From: CAZAAW01 sp964483325 | Lineage (GTDB): Bacteria > Pseudomonadota > Alphaproteobacteria > Rhizobiales > Kaistiaceae | Assembly (NCBI GenBank): GCA_964483325.1 | Contig: CAZAAW010000003.1 | Coordinates: 62,001 to 126,000, forward strand | DNA: 64,000 nt | Reading direction: 5' to 3' | Part shown: in pieces, positions 34,200-43,508 of the stretch | Position numbering within the stretch: position 1 is the first letter of the stretch | Layout: each line of letters begins with the position of its first letter | Made by a program: the position numbers and the translations under genes | Notes under the pieces: generated by a model | The model's input: only the letters and a program-made list of their open reading frames with translations | Told to the model about the DNA's origin: nothing | Databases searched by the model: none

Positions 34200-34508
34200 T
34201 CACAGACCGCCCATGATCTTCTGCTGGAAGCCGTAGACGGTGCGCGTGCCGCGATAGGGCACCAGCCGCACTTCGCGGCTCTGGCCGGGCTCGAAGCGCA
34301 CGGCCGTGCCCGCGGCGATGTCGAGCCGCATGCCGCGCGCCTTGTCGCGGTCGAAGTCGAGCGCCGCGTTGGTCTCGAAGAAATGGTAGTGCGAACCGAC
34401 CTGCACCGGCCGGTCGCCGCGATTGGCGACGGTCAGCACCGTCACTGGCGCACCAGCATTGAGCTCGATATCGGGGACGTCGGCCGGGAAGACTTCGCCG
34501 GGGATCAT
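34200..34508 (-). CDS. ureB: Urease subunit beta
   Basis: 102 aa from the ATG at 34508. Family motifs IPGEVFPADVPDIELNAG, VQVGSHYHFFETN and GMRLDIAAGTAVRFEPGQ are present, and the end IMGGL is typical. It is one of the two small structural subunits of bacterial urease (alpha-beta-gamma trimers). An upstream ATG at 34547 would start inside a repeat and was not used. Repeats lie on both sides of the gene. Confidence 0.95.
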   Translation of the reverse strand: MIPGEVFPADVPDIELNAGAPVTVLTVANRGDRPVQVGSHYHFFETNAALDFDRDKARGMRLDIAAGTAVRFEPGQSREVRLVPYRGTRTVYGFQQKIMGGL

Positions 34509-34548
34509 GGCGTGGCCATAAGGTTTGCGGAGACTATCCAGGACCAAG

Positions 34549-34690
34549 CCGCGTCATGGCCGGACTTGTTGTTCCGGCCATCCACGCGAACACGGATCGC
34601 ACCGAACGAAGCACTGCCGTTGCGGCCTTTTCCGGCACCAGCAGTGTTCGCGTGGATGCCCGGGTCAGGCCTGGGCATGACGCTGAGAGG
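34549..34690. repeat. Palindromic repeat, GTCATGGCCGGAC family, copy 2 (ureB-ureA gap)
   Basis: About 140 bp, from CCGCGTCATGGCCGGACTTG to GGCATGACGCTGAGAGGG, with the same inner arms (CCATCCACGCGAACAC; GTGTTCGCGTGGATG) as copy 1. The ends are well conserved between the two copies; the loop region differs. Confidence 0.8.
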
Positions 34691-34722
34691 GATGGCGCTG
34701 GTTCTCAAATCACGAAGCATTT

Positions 34723-35025
34723 CTAGCGGATCGGCTTGTGGACGGTGACGAGCTTGGTGCCGTCGGGGAAGGTCGCCTCGACCTGGACGTCGGCGATCAT
34801 CTCGGCGATGCCTTCCATCACCTGGTCGCGGCGCAGCACCGTGGCGCCTTCCGCCATCAGCTGCGCGACGCTCCTGCCGTCGCGCGCCCCCTCGACGACG
34901 AAGTCGCTGATCAGCGCAATCGCCTCCGGGTGGTTGAGGCGGACGCCGCGCTCCAGCCGGCGGCGGGCGACGATGGCCGCCATGGCGATCAGCAGCTTGT
35001 CCTTTTCACGCGAGGTCAGGTTCAT
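34723..35025 (-). CDS. ureA: Urease subunit gamma
   Basis: 100 aa, full length. It begins MNLTSREKDKLLIAMAAIVA and contains NHPEAIALISDFVVEGARDG, MEGIAEMIADVQVEATFPDG and the ending VTVHKPIR, all typical of the gamma subunit. Three bases separate it from ureD. A 214-bp gap holding a repeat separates it from ureB. Confidence 0.96.
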   Translation of the reverse strand: MNLTSREKDKLLIAMAAIVARRRLERGVRLNHPEAIALISDFVVEGARDGRSVAQLMAEGATVLRRDQVMEGIAEMIADVQVEATFPDGTKLVTVHKPIR

Positions 35026-35028
35026 GCG

Positions 35029-35859
35029 TCAGCTCTGCCAGGGTCGGGGAAGCGGGGCGCCGTCGCGTAGCGCCGCTATCGCCGGCACCAGCGCACGGCG
35101 GAGCTCAAGGCTACCCACCGCGACGACGCGCGCAAGCAGGCGTCCATCCCAGGCGCTGGCGCCGCCGCGCTCGCCGAGCGCCGCCCGTACCGCATCGACG
35201 TGCCGTTCGGCATCCTCACCGGCGTAGAAAAGCGTCGCCGTCGCGGTGGCGCCGGCGAGAATGGCGTTGTGCCGGAGCTGTTCAGCCAGGTCGCCGCGGA
35301 AGGCGACGTCGTCGGCGAAGAAAATCCGGCCGCCCCGCCGGATGCGCCAGCGGTCGTGGAAGGCGCCCTGCCCGACGCTTTCGCCCATTGCCGTGCGGCC
35401 GAAGATGACCGCCTCGACCGCCAGCAGGGTTCCATCCTCGGCGATGTCTGCTTTAAGACGCCGCTCCAGCGAGGAGCGGTCGAACAGGATCGTTTCCTGC
35501 GGCAGCCAGTCGAGCCGCGCCCCCGGACCGACCGTCAGCCTTATGTCGACTTCGGCCCGGCCGCCGAGCGAGCGATAGATGCGCTCGCAGGACTGCGTCG
35601 TGACAGTCAGAGCCGCCCCGGCCTCGGCGGCGACGTGGAAGGCGAGCCGGTCGCCATCCGTCAGCCCGCCGGCGGAGTTGATCAGGATCGCCTCGGCGCC
35701 GGCCAGCGAACGCCGCGGCAGGCGCACCTTGGCGGCGCCGCTCTGGTAGAGGTCGGACAGCCGTGTCGCGCCTGACTCGGCGCGCACGGCGATGCGTCCT
35801 TCGCCGCGCGCCCTTTGCAGGCGCGGCGCCTCAGACGGTGAGATGGCGGCGGACGTCAT
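35029..35859 (-). CDS. ureD: Urease accessory protein UreD
   Basis: 276 aa. Family segments: LYQSGAAKVRLPR, AILINSAGGLTDGDRL, TVTTQSCERIYRS, LDWLPQETILFDRS and IFGRTAMGES. UreD (UreH) is the scaffold that binds apo-urease and channels nickel with UreF. Its start at 35859 overlaps the end of urtE by 29 nt, implying co-transcription of the urea transporter and urease genes. Confidence 0.94.
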   Translation of the reverse strand: MTSAAISPSEAPRLQRARGEGRIAVRAESGATRLSDLYQSGAAKVRLPRRSLAGAEAILINSAGGLTDGDRLAFHVAAEAGAALTVTTQSCERIYRSLGGRAEVDIRLTVGPGARLDWLPQETILFDRSSLERRLKADIAEDGTLLAVEAVIFGRTAMGESVGQGAFHDRWRIRRGGRIFFADDVAFRGDLAEQLRHNAILAGATATATLFYAGEDAERHVDAVRAALGERGGASAWDGRLLARVVAVGSLELRRALVPAIAALRDGAPLPRPWQS

Positions 35860-36526
35860 GGTTGTCGAGGTCTTCCGCCTTGCCGGCGAAGACGATCTCG
35901 CCGCGGTCCATGATGGCGACGCTGTCGGCCAGCTCGCGGGCGAAATCGAGGTACTGCTCGACCAGCAGGATGGCGAGCCCGGCCTTCTCCTTGAGGTAGA
36001 GGATGGCGCGGCCGATGTCCTTGATGATCGACGGCTGGATGCCCTCGGTCGGCTCGTCGAGGACGAGGAGGCGCGGCCGCGTCACCAGCGCCCGGCCGAT
36101 GGCGAGCTGCTGCTGCTGGCCGCCCGACAGGTCGCCGCCGCGCCGCCGCAGCATGTCCTTCAGCACCGGGAAGAGATCGAAGATGAGGTCGGGGACGGTG
36201 CGGTCGGCCCGCTTCACCGGCGCGTAGCCCGTCTCCAGGTTCTCGCGCACGCTGAGCAGGGGAAAAATCTCGCGGCCCTGCGGCACGAAGCCGATGCCGC
36301 GCGCCGCCCGCTCGTATGGCGGAAGGCGGCCGAGCACCCCGCCCTCCCACACGATCCTGCCGCCAGAGATCGGCTGCAGTCCCATGATGGCGCGCAGCAG
36401 GCTCGTCTTGCCGACGCCGTTGCGGCCGAGAAGGCAGGTGATCTTGCCCGGCTCGGCGGTCAGCGACACGCCGCGCAACGCCTGGGCGGCGCCGTAGTGA
36501 AGGTTGACCTTGTCGACGGTGAGCAT
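35831..36526 (-). CDS. urtE: Urea ABC transporter ATP-binding protein UrtE
   Basis: 231 aa, LivF-like ATPase. Walker A GRNGVGKTS, Q-loop, signature LSGGQQQQLAIGRAL and Walker B LLVLDEPTEGIQP are intact. It pairs with UrtD to energise urea uptake through UrtBC. It starts 9 bp after the urtD stop. Confidence 0.95.
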   Translation of the reverse strand: MLTVDKVNLHYGAAQALRGVSLTAEPGKITCLLGRNGVGKTSLLRAIMGLQPISGGRIVWEGGVLGRLPPYERAARGIGFVPQGREIFPLLSVRENLETGYAPVKRADRTVPDLIFDLFPVLKDMLRRRGGDLSGGQQQQLAIGRALVTRPRLLVLDEPTEGIQPSIIKDIGRAILYLKEKAGLAILLVEQYLDFARELADSVAIMDRGEIVFAGKAEDLDNHDVRRHLTV

Positions 36527-36535
36527 CGGATCCTC

Positions 36536-37285
36536 TCAGCGGCCGAGATAGACTTCGACGACCCTGGGATCGCTCGACACATGCTCGAACGTCCCCTCGG
36601 AGAGTACGGCACCCTCGTGCAGGACCGTCACCTTGACGTCGAGGTCGCGGATGAAGCCCATGTCGTGCTCGACCACGACCACCGACTTGGTCTGGGCGAT
36701 CTGGCGCAGGAGCGTGCCGGTCTCGGCCGTCTCGGCGTCGGTCATACCGGCGGCCGGCTCGTCGATGAGCAGCAGCTTCGGGTCCTGCGCCAGCAACATG
36801 CCGATCTCCAGCCACTGCTTCTGGCCGTGCGACAGGCTGGCGGCGAGCCAGTCCTGCTTCTCGGTCAGGCGGATGGTTGCGAGAATCTCGTCGATCCGGG
36901 CTTCCTCGGCCGCGGCGCGGCGATGGAACAGCGTCGCGAAGACATTGCGCCGGCCGGCCAGCGCCAGCTCCAGATTGACGCGCACGGTGTGGCTCTCGAA
37001 CACGGTCGGCTTCTGGAATTTCCGGCCGATGCCGAGATTGGCGGTCGCCGCCTCGTCGAGCTGGGTGAGGTCGACCGTGCCGTTGAAATAAACGCTGCCC
37101 TCGTCGGGCTTGGTCTTGCCGGTGATGACATCCATCATCGTCGTCTTGCCGGCGCCGTTGGGGCCGATGATCGCCCGCATCTCGCCGGGCTCGATCACCA
37201 GCGACAGGCTGTTCAGCGCCTGGAAGCCGTCGAAGCTGACCGTGACGCCGTCGAGGTAGAGGACCGAATTGCGCGCCTTGTCCAT
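36536..37285 (-). CDS. urtD: Urea ABC transporter ATP-binding protein UrtD
   Basis: 249 aa, LivG-like ATPase with Walker A IGPNGAGKTTMMD, a modified signature LSHGQKQWLEIGM and Walker B LLLIDEPAAGM. The signature variant is normal for UrtD. It starts 6 bp after the urtC stop in the same operon. Confidence 0.95.
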   Translation of the reverse strand: MDKARNSVLYLDGVTVSFDGFQALNSLSLVIEPGEMRAIIGPNGAGKTTMMDVITGKTKPDEGSVYFNGTVDLTQLDEAATANLGIGRKFQKPTVFESHTVRVNLELALAGRRNVFATLFHRRAAAEEARIDEILATIRLTEKQDWLAASLSHGQKQWLEIGMLLAQDPKLLLIDEPAAGMTDAETAETGTLLRQIAQTKSVVVVEHDMGFIRDLDVKVTVLHEGAVLSEGTFEHVSSDPRVVEVYLGR

Positions 37286-37291
37286 ACTCTA

Positions 37292-38467
37292 TTACTCCGC
37301 CGCGCCGCTCTTGAGGGGCGCCATGCTCGGTGCCTGCGGCGTCTCGCCCTCATCCGCCTCCGCCGAGGCGCGGCGGTCGCGCAGCGCTGTCCAGCCCTGG
37401 CTGATGGTGCCGACGATGCCCTTCGGCAGGAGCAGCGTCACGGCAACGAACAGAGCGCCCATGATGAACAGCCAGTAGTCGGCGAGCGGCCCGGTGAAAT
37501 AGCTCTTGGCAAAGCTGACGACGACGGCGCCGACGATCGGCCCGACCAGTGTGCCGCGGCCGCCGACCGCCACCCAGATCACTGCCTCGATCGACTTGGC
37601 CGGCTCGAATTCGCTCGGGTTGATGATGCCGACCTGCGGCACGTAGAGCGCCCCGGCGGCGGCCGCCATGCAGGCGGAGACGACGAAGACGAACAGCTTG
37701 TAGCGCTCGACCCGGAAGCCGAGGAAACGCGTCCGGCTCTCGGCGTCGCGCACCGCGACGAGCACCTTGCCGTATTTCGACTTGATGATGCCCCGGCAGA
37801 GCACATAGCCGATGGCAAGCGTCACGGCGGTGATGGCGAACAGCGCGGCGCGTGTTGCCGGCGCGTCGATGCTGAAGCCGAGGATGTCCTTGAAGCCGGT
37901 CATGCCGTTATTGCCGCCGAAGCCCATGTCGTTGCGGAAGAAGGCGAGCAGCAGCGCGTAGGTCATGGCTTGCGTGATGATCGACAGGTAGACGCCGGTG
38001 ACGCGCGAGCGGAAGGCGAACCAGCCGAAGACGAAGGCGAGGAGACCCGGCACCAGGAAGATCAACGGCAGGGCGATCCAGAAGTGGTCGACGCCGTACC
38101 AGTACCAGGGCAGCTCCTTCCAGTTGAGGAACACCATGAAGTCCGGCAGGTCGGCATTGCCGTAGACGCCGCGCGAGCCGATCTGGCGCGTCAGGTACAT
38201 GCCCATGACGTAGCCGCCGAGCGCGAAGAAGGCGCCGTGGCCGAGGCTGAGGATGCCGCCATAGCCCCACACGAGGCCGACGGCGAGGGCCAGGAGGGCA
38301 TAGCAGAGATACTTGCCGAACAGCGGCACCAGGTAGGACGGCATGTGCACGGCGCTGGCCGCCGGCACCCAGAGGTTCAGCGCCGGCACCAGGACGGCGA
38401 CGGCCAGCAGCAGCGCGACGACCAGGAGGGCGCGGAGGTCGAGGCCGCGGGCAATGAAGGCGATCAT
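37292..38467 (-). CDS. urtC: Urea ABC transporter permease UrtC
   Basis: 391 aa from the ATG at 38467, which overlaps the urtB stop (ATGA). LivM-type inner-membrane permease with about ten hydrophobic segments; family blocks WGYGGILSLGHGAFFALGGY, YLSIITQAMTYALLLAFFRND and VAVRDAESRTRFLGF are present. It forms the channel with UrtB. A longer open frame to 38788 only reads through urtB in another frame. Confidence 0.95.
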   Translation of the reverse strand: MIAFIARGLDLRALLVVALLLAVAVLVPALNLWVPAASAVHMPSYLVPLFGKYLCYALLALAVGLVWGYGGILSLGHGAFFALGGYVMGMYLTRQIGSRGVYGNADLPDFMVFLNWKELPWYWYGVDHFWIALPLIFLVPGLLAFVFGWFAFRSRVTGVYLSIITQAMTYALLLAFFRNDMGFGGNNGMTGFKDILGFSIDAPATRAALFAITAVTLAIGYVLCRGIIKSKYGKVLVAVRDAESRTRFLGFRVERYKLFVFVVSACMAAAAGALYVPQVGIINPSEFEPAKSIEAVIWVAVGGRGTLVGPIVGAVVVSFAKSYFTGPLADYWLFIMGALFVAVTLLLPKGIVGTISQGWTALRDRRASAEADEGETPQAPSMAPLKSGAAE

Positions 38468-40080
38468 GCTTCGACGGCCCTGCCGCGCAGAGCGAACAGG
38501 CCGCGCGGCCGCCGCTGGATGAACAGTATGATGAGGACGAGGACGACGATCTTGGCCAGCACGGCGCTGCCGAGATAGGGCTCGAGGAACTTGTTGGCGA
38601 CGCCGAGCGACAGGGCGCCGACCAGCGTCCCCCAGAGGTTGCCGACGCCGCCGAACACCACCACCATGAACGAGTCGATGATGTAGCCCTGGCCGAGGTC
38701 GGGCGAGACATTGTCGATCTGCGACAGCGCCACGCCGGCGATGCCGGCAATGCCGGAGCCGAGGCCGAAGGTCAGCGCATCGACCCACGGGGTGCGGATG
38801 CCCATGGCGCTGGCCATGGAGCGGTTCTGCGTCACGGCGCGCATCTGCAGGCCGTAGGAGGTGCGCCGCAGGACGAGCTGCAGGACGACGAAGACGGCCA
38901 GCGCGAAGACCAGGATCCAGACGCGGTTATAGGTGAAGGACATCTCGCCGAGGCTGAACGAGCCCGACATCCAGGACGGGTTGCCGACCTCCTTGTTGGT
39001 CGGGCCGAAGATGGTGCGCACCGCCTGCTGCAGGATCAGCGAGACGCCCCAGGTGGCGAGCAGCGTTTCCAGCGGTCGGCCGTAGAGCCAGCGGATGACG
39101 CCACGCTCGATGACGACGCCGACCGCGCCGGAGACGAGAAAGGCCGCCGGCAGGGCGAGGAACAGCGAATAGTCGAAGAGCCAGGGGGCGTGCTGGCGGA
39201 TGAGGCTCTGGATGACGAAGGTGGTGTAGGCGCCCAGCATCACCATCTCGCCATGCGCCATGTTGATGACGCCCATCACGCCGAAGGTGATGGCGAGGCC
39301 GATGGCGGCCAGGAGCAGGACGGAGCCGAGCGACAGGCCGTACCAGACGTTCTGCGCCCCGTCCCACAGCAGCAGCTCGCCGCGGATCGCCGTCAGCGCC
39401 GCACTGGCGGCATCGGCCACCGGCCCGCCAGCCGCCACGGCGCCTTCGAGGATGCCGATCATGTCGCGGCCGCCGCGCTGCTTCAGCGTCTCGACGGCGG
39501 CCAGCTTCTCGGCCTCGGAGCGATCCGACTTCAGGACGGCGACGGCGCGCGCCTGCCGCATCAGCGCCGCGATGCCGGCGTCCTTCTCCTCCGAGAGGGC
39601 CGTATCGAGAAGCTCGATGGAATCCGGATCGGGGGTGCGGATGAGATTTTCGACCGCGGCGCGCCGCCGCCGGCTGTCAGGGCTCATCAGCGTCAGGCCG
39701 CTTATGGCGGCGCGGACGGCGCGGCGGACGGAATTGTTGACGCGGATCTTCTCGACGGCGGCGCGCGGCGCCTCACCGGCGTTTTCCTCCGTCAGGGGAT
39801 CGGTCAGGGAATAGGTCTGGCCTGTCTGCTTGCCGATGAAGACGGCGCCGTCGCTCTTGCGGGCATAAAGGTCGCCGGCGGCAAGGGCATCGAGAATGGA
39901 CGCCACGGCCGGATCGCCGGTCACCGCGAGGTCCCTGATCGCCGCTTCCCGCTGCGGGAAGCCGCCGACGCCGAGCGCATCGACGAGGGGCCGCAGGTCC
40001 TCCTGCGCGGCAGCCGGCAGGATCGCGGCGGCAAGGCCGAGGAGCAGGGCGAACAACAGGCGCGGCAGCGCAAGACGCAT
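38464..40080 (-). CDS. urtB: Urea ABC transporter permease UrtB, with periplasmic N-terminal extension
   Basis: 538 aa from the ATG at 40080 (a GTG two codons upstream is possible). A signal-like helix (LLFALLLGLAAAILPAAAQ) is followed by about 225 soluble residues with helical, HEAT-like character, then the LivH-type permease (GLAITFGVMGVINMAHGEMVMLGAY; ATWGVSLILQQAVRTIFGPTN). The long N-terminus is usual for UrtB of proteobacteria and distinguishes it from amino-acid LivH. Confidence 0.95.
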   Translation of the reverse strand: MRLALPRLLFALLLGLAAAILPAAAQEDLRPLVDALGVGGFPQREAAIRDLAVTGDPAVASILDALAAGDLYARKSDGAVFIGKQTGQTYSLTDPLTEENAGEAPRAAVEKIRVNNSVRRAVRAAISGLTLMSPDSRRRRAAVENLIRTPDPDSIELLDTALSEEKDAGIAALMRQARAVAVLKSDRSEAEKLAAVETLKQRGGRDMIGILEGAVAAGGPVADAASAALTAIRGELLLWDGAQNVWYGLSLGSVLLLAAIGLAITFGVMGVINMAHGEMVMLGAYTTFVIQSLIRQHAPWLFDYSLFLALPAAFLVSGAVGVVIERGVIRWLYGRPLETLLATWGVSLILQQAVRTIFGPTNKEVGNPSWMSGSFSLGEMSFTYNRVWILVFALAVFVVLQLVLRRTSYGLQMRAVTQNRSMASAMGIRTPWVDALTFGLGSGIAGIAGVALSQIDNVSPDLGQGYIIDSFMVVVFGGVGNLWGTLVGALSLGVANKFLEPYLGSAVLAKIVVLVLIILFIQRRPRGLFALRGRAVEA

Positions 40081-40157
40081 CGTCACAGGTTCCCGAAAGC
40101 GCGGAAGGAAGCGGGAGACGGCAAACCGCCTCCCGCCAGTTGCTCAGGTACTTCCGG

Positions 40158-41450
40158 TCAGGAACCCTTGCCGCCGCACTTGCCGGTGGCGACGTTGAAG
40201 TTTCCGCACGACATCGGCGCGCGCCAGTCGGAGATCAGATCCTTCGAGTCGGGCAGGAAGTCGGACCACTCGTCGCCGACGACGAGACCCGGCGTCTGCG
40301 ACACGACCTCGAACTGGCCGTCGGCCTGGATCTCGCCGATCAGCACCGGCTTGGTGATGTGGTGGTTCGGCATCATGGTCGCGTAGCCGCCGGTCAGGTT
40401 CGGCACCGAAACGCCGACAAGGGCATCGATGACCTTGTCTGGATCGGTGGTGCCGGCCGCCTCGACCGCCTTCACCCACATGTTGAAGCCGATGTAGTGG
40501 GCCTCCATCGGGTCGTTGGTGACGCGCGCGTCACTGCCGATGAAGGCATGCCACTTGGTGATGAAGTCCTCGTTCTCCGGCGTATCGACCGACTGGAAGT
40601 AGTTCCAGGCGGCGAGATGGCCGACCAGCGGGCCGGTATCGAGGCCGGCAAGCTCCTCCTCGCCGACCGAGAAGGCGACGACCGGAATGTCCTCGGCGCT
40701 GACGCCCTGGTTGGCCAGCTCCTTGTAGAACGGCACATTGGCATCGCCGTTGATGGTCGACACCACCGCCGTCTTCCTGCCGGCCGAGCCGAAGGCCTTG
40801 ATGGCGGCGACTTCCGTCTGCCAGTCGGAGAAGCTGAACGGCGTGTAGTTGATCATGATGTCTTCGGGCGCGACGCCCTTCGACAGCAGATAGGCCTCGA
40901 GGATCTTGTTGGTCGTGCGCGGATAGACGTAGTCGGTGCCTTCCAGCACCCAGCGCTGCACGCCTTCCTCGTTCATCAGGTAGTCGACGGCCGGGATCGC
41001 CTGCTGGTTCGGCGCCGCGCCGGTGTAGAAGATGTTCCGCTGGCTCTCCTCGCCCTCATATTGGACGGGGTAGAAGAGGATTGAGTCGAGTTCCTCGAAG
41101 ACCGGCAGCACGGACTTGCGGCTGACCGAGGTCCAGCAGCCGAAGACGACCGCGACATGATCTTGGCTGATCAGCTCGCGCGCCTTCTCGGCGAAGAGCG
41201 GCCAGTCCGAGGCGGGATCCACCACCACCGGCTCCAGCTTGCGCCCGAGCAGCCCGCCGCGCTGATTCTGCTCGTCGATGAGCATCAGCATGACGTCCTT
41301 CAGCGTCGTCTCGGAAATCGCCATCGTGCCCGACAGCGAATGGAGGATGCCGACCTTGATGGTCTCCTCCTGGGCCTTTGCCGGCAGCGTCGCCGCCAGG
41401 GCGACGGCCGCGACGGCAAGCCCCGTCAGATGCTTGCGCAATGCGAACAT
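40158..41450 (-). CDS. urtA: Urea ABC transporter substrate-binding protein UrtA
   Basis: 430 aa from the ATG at 41450. Signal peptide MFALRKHLTGLAVAAVALAATLPAKA, then the binding-protein fold beginning IKVGILHSLSGTMAISETTL. Segments VVFGCWTSVSRKSVLPVFE, LFYPVQYEGEE and NGDANVPFYKEL are characteristic of UrtA rather than LivJ. It is the first gene of the urt-ure operon; a nitrogen-controlled promoter would be expected upstream, but I could not identify a clear sigma-54 site. Confidence 0.96.
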   Translation of the reverse strand: MFALRKHLTGLAVAAVALAATLPAKAQEETIKVGILHSLSGTMAISETTLKDVMLMLIDEQNQRGGLLGRKLEPVVVDPASDWPLFAEKARELISQDHVAVVFGCWTSVSRKSVLPVFEELDSILFYPVQYEGEESQRNIFYTGAAPNQQAIPAVDYLMNEEGVQRWVLEGTDYVYPRTTNKILEAYLLSKGVAPEDIMINYTPFSFSDWQTEVAAIKAFGSAGRKTAVVSTINGDANVPFYKELANQGVSAEDIPVVAFSVGEEELAGLDTGPLVGHLAAWNYFQSVDTPENEDFITKWHAFIGSDARVTNDPMEAHYIGFNMWVKAVEAAGTTDPDKVIDALVGVSVPNLTGGYATMMPNHHITKPVLIGEIQADGQFEVVSQTPGLVVGDEWSDFLPDSKDLISDWRAPMSCGNFNVATGKCGGKGS

Positions 41451-41580
41451 GAAAACTTCCCCCTGTTGAGGTCGCGTCTGGGAGGACGCCGGGAAGACTT
41501 CCGCAAGTCGCATGCCATCTGGCCGAGCCCGCATGGCAGCAAGGAATCCCGCTGGCCGGCACGACACGCCGGTGAAGATT

Positions 41581-41610
41581 AAGGCAGCCGGCTCTGTCTG
41601 CCTTCTTTTC
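41581..41610 (+). promoter_or_regulatory. Terminator-like hairpin in the leader of the radical SAM gene
   Basis: AAGGCAG (41581-41587) pairs with CTGCCTT (41598-41604), followed by CTTTTC. It lies about 125 bp before the start of the radical SAM gene, between divergent genes, where no upstream plus-strand gene needs terminating. An attenuator role is possible. No cobalamin riboswitch motif was seen around it. Confidence 0.3.
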
Positions 41611-41733
41611 AGGCAGCTTGCCGGTAATCATCGCCACAGCCTCGCCCAAGCGGCAGCGAAAAGTGGCGCCGGAGGCAACGGGTGGTCGGCCTCGCCCTCA
41701 GGGTGCATAGTACCGTCACGGACAAGGAGCGAA

Positions 41734-43356
41734 ATGCGCATGGCGAGAGCGGCAGCCTGCAATGTCCTGATGGTCTATCCGTCCTTCGGCACCGAATCGT
41801 TCTGGAACTACGCCATCACCAGCGAGCTCTTCGGAGCCCGCTATCCGACGATTCCGCTGGGGCTCATCACGGTGGCGGCGATGCTGCCGGACGAGTGGAC
41901 GGTCCGTCTCGTCAACCGCAACACCGAAGACTTGACGGACGACGACATCGACTGGGCCGACATGGTGATGACCGGCGGGATGATGGCACAGCAGGCCGAT
42001 ACGCTGCACATCGTCGACCGCGCTCAGGCGCGGGGCAGGCCGGCCGTCGTCGGCGGCCCGGACGTCACGTCGAGCCCGCATGTCTATGCCCGCGCCGCGC
42101 TGCGCGTCGTCGGCGAGGCGGAGGGCGTCATCGACCGCTTCATCGCCGGCTGGCGGGCCGGCCTGCGCAGCGGCGTCTACGAGGCGCCGAAATTCCAGGC
42201 CGACGTCACGAAATCGCCGATCCCGCGCTTCGATCTCCTGAAGTTCGAGGATTATCTCTTCGTCGGGGTCCAGTTCTCGCGCGGCTGCCCGTTCACCTGC
42301 GAGTTCTGCGACATCATCGAGCTCTATGGCCGGGTGCCGCGCACCAAGACGACGCCGCAGATGCTGGCCGAACTCGACCGCCTCTACGCCAACGGCTATC
42401 GCGGCCATGTCGATTTCGTCGACGACAACCTGATCGGCAACAAGAAGGCGGTGCGCGCCTTCCTGCCGCATCTTCTCGCCTGGCAGCAGGCGCACGATTT
42501 CCCGTTCGAGTTCTCGACCGAGGCGTCGATGAACCTTGCCGACGACGAGGACCTGCTCGACCTGATGCGGCAATGCGGCTTCTTCGCCGTCTTCGTCGGC
42601 ATCGAGAGCCCCGACGAGGAGACGCTCGTCGCCACCAAGAAGAAGCAGAACACGCGTCGCAGCCTGACGGAGAGCGTGCAGCGCATCTACGATGCCGGCA
42701 TGTACATCACCGCCGGCTTCATCCTCGGCTTCGACAGCGAGACGAAGTCGGTCGGCAAGCCGATGGCCGATTTCATCGAGGATGCCGCCATTCCAGTGTC
42801 GATGGTCGGTCTGCTCTATGCCCTTCCCAATACGCAGCTGACGCGCCGCCTCACTGCCGAGGGCAGGCTCTACCAGGGCCACGAGGTGCAAGGGCATGAC
42901 GAAGGCGACCACTGCCGGCGCGGGCTGAACTACGAGACGCTGCGGCCGCGCCGCGACGTGCTCGCCGACTATCGCCAGGTGCTGGAGCGCATCTACGACC
43001 CGGAGGCCTATTGCGCCCGCGTCGAGCGGCTGATCGGCCGGCTCGGCAACCTGCCGGAAAGCCGGCCGTTCCAACCGGGTGACATGCGGTCACGCAACAG
43101 CGGGCTGGAGACGCTGAACCGCATCGTCGGCCGCTTTCCCGAGCTGCGCGACCTGATGTGGTCGACCTTCATGCGCTGCTACAGGGCCAATCCGCGCGCC
43201 GCGCGGCAGACGGTGACGCTGCTGGCGCTCTACCTGCATCTTGGCCCCTTCGCCCGCTTCATCGTGGGCGAGACGGACAAGCAGATCGCCGAGATCGACG
43301 CCGGCACCTTCGTGACGCCGGCGCGGGTCCGGGAAGCCGAACGCCTCTCCGCCTGA
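41734..43356 (+). CDS. B12-binding radical SAM protein with DUF4070 (HpnP-like)
   Basis: 540 aa from ATG 41734 (AAGGAG just upstream; ATG 41740 also possible). An N-terminal cobalamin-binding Rossmann domain (VLMVYPSFGTESFWNYAI; GARYPTIPLGLITVAAMLP), then the radical SAM domain with cluster motif RGCPFTCEFCDII and FVDDNLIGNKKAV, and a C-terminal DUF4070 region. The SFWNY and ARYP...PLGLITVA features resemble HpnP, the hopanoid C-2 methylase, but several related proteins share them and no hopanoid genes are nearby. Substrate therefore open. Confidence 0.85.
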   Translation: MRMARAAACNVLMVYPSFGTESFWNYAITSELFGARYPTIPLGLITVAAMLPDEWTVRLVNRNTEDLTDDDIDWADMVMTGGMMAQQADTLHIVDRAQARGRPAVVGGPDVTSSPHVYARAALRVVGEAEGVIDRFIAGWRAGLRSGVYEAPKFQADVTKSPIPRFDLLKFEDYLFVGVQFSRGCPFTCEFCDIIELYGRVPRTKTTPQMLAELDRLYANGYRGHVDFVDDNLIGNKKAVRAFLPHLLAWQQAHDFPFEFSTEASMNLADDEDLLDLMRQCGFFAVFVGIESPDEETLVATKKKQNTRRSLTESVQRIYDAGMYITAGFILGFDSETKSVGKPMADFIEDAAIPVSMVGLLYALPNTQLTRRLTAEGRLYQGHEVQGHDEGDHCRRGLNYETLRPRRDVLADYRQVLERIYDPEAYCARVERLIGRLGNLPESRPFQPGDMRSRNSGLETLNRIVGRFPELRDLMWSTFMRCYRANPRAARQTVTLLALYLHLGPFARFIVGETDKQIAEIDAGTFVTPARVREAERLSA

Positions 43357-43508
43357 GGAGGGGCCGCCGCGCCGATGCCTGCAAAATGGCCGCTGCCTCT
43401 CGGCAAGTTGACCGCGGCCGGCCTATATCGGTGCGTTATCCTCGCCATGCCGGCCTCGAGGGGAGCGCCGGGCTGCATGCACAATGCCGCTCAGAAGGAT
43501 CTGGCACA

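Noticed and set aside
35792..38578. Plus-strand open frame of about 930 codons across urtE-urtC
   Set aside because: Antisense to three well-conserved transporter genes and composed of Ala/Arg/Asp/His-rich low-complexity sequence; no domain recognised.
41451..41733. Cobalamin riboswitch or sigma-54/NtrC promoter between urtA and the radical SAM gene
   Set aside because: No B12-box and no TGGCAC-N5-TTGC pattern was found in either direction; only a short terminator-like stem is visible.
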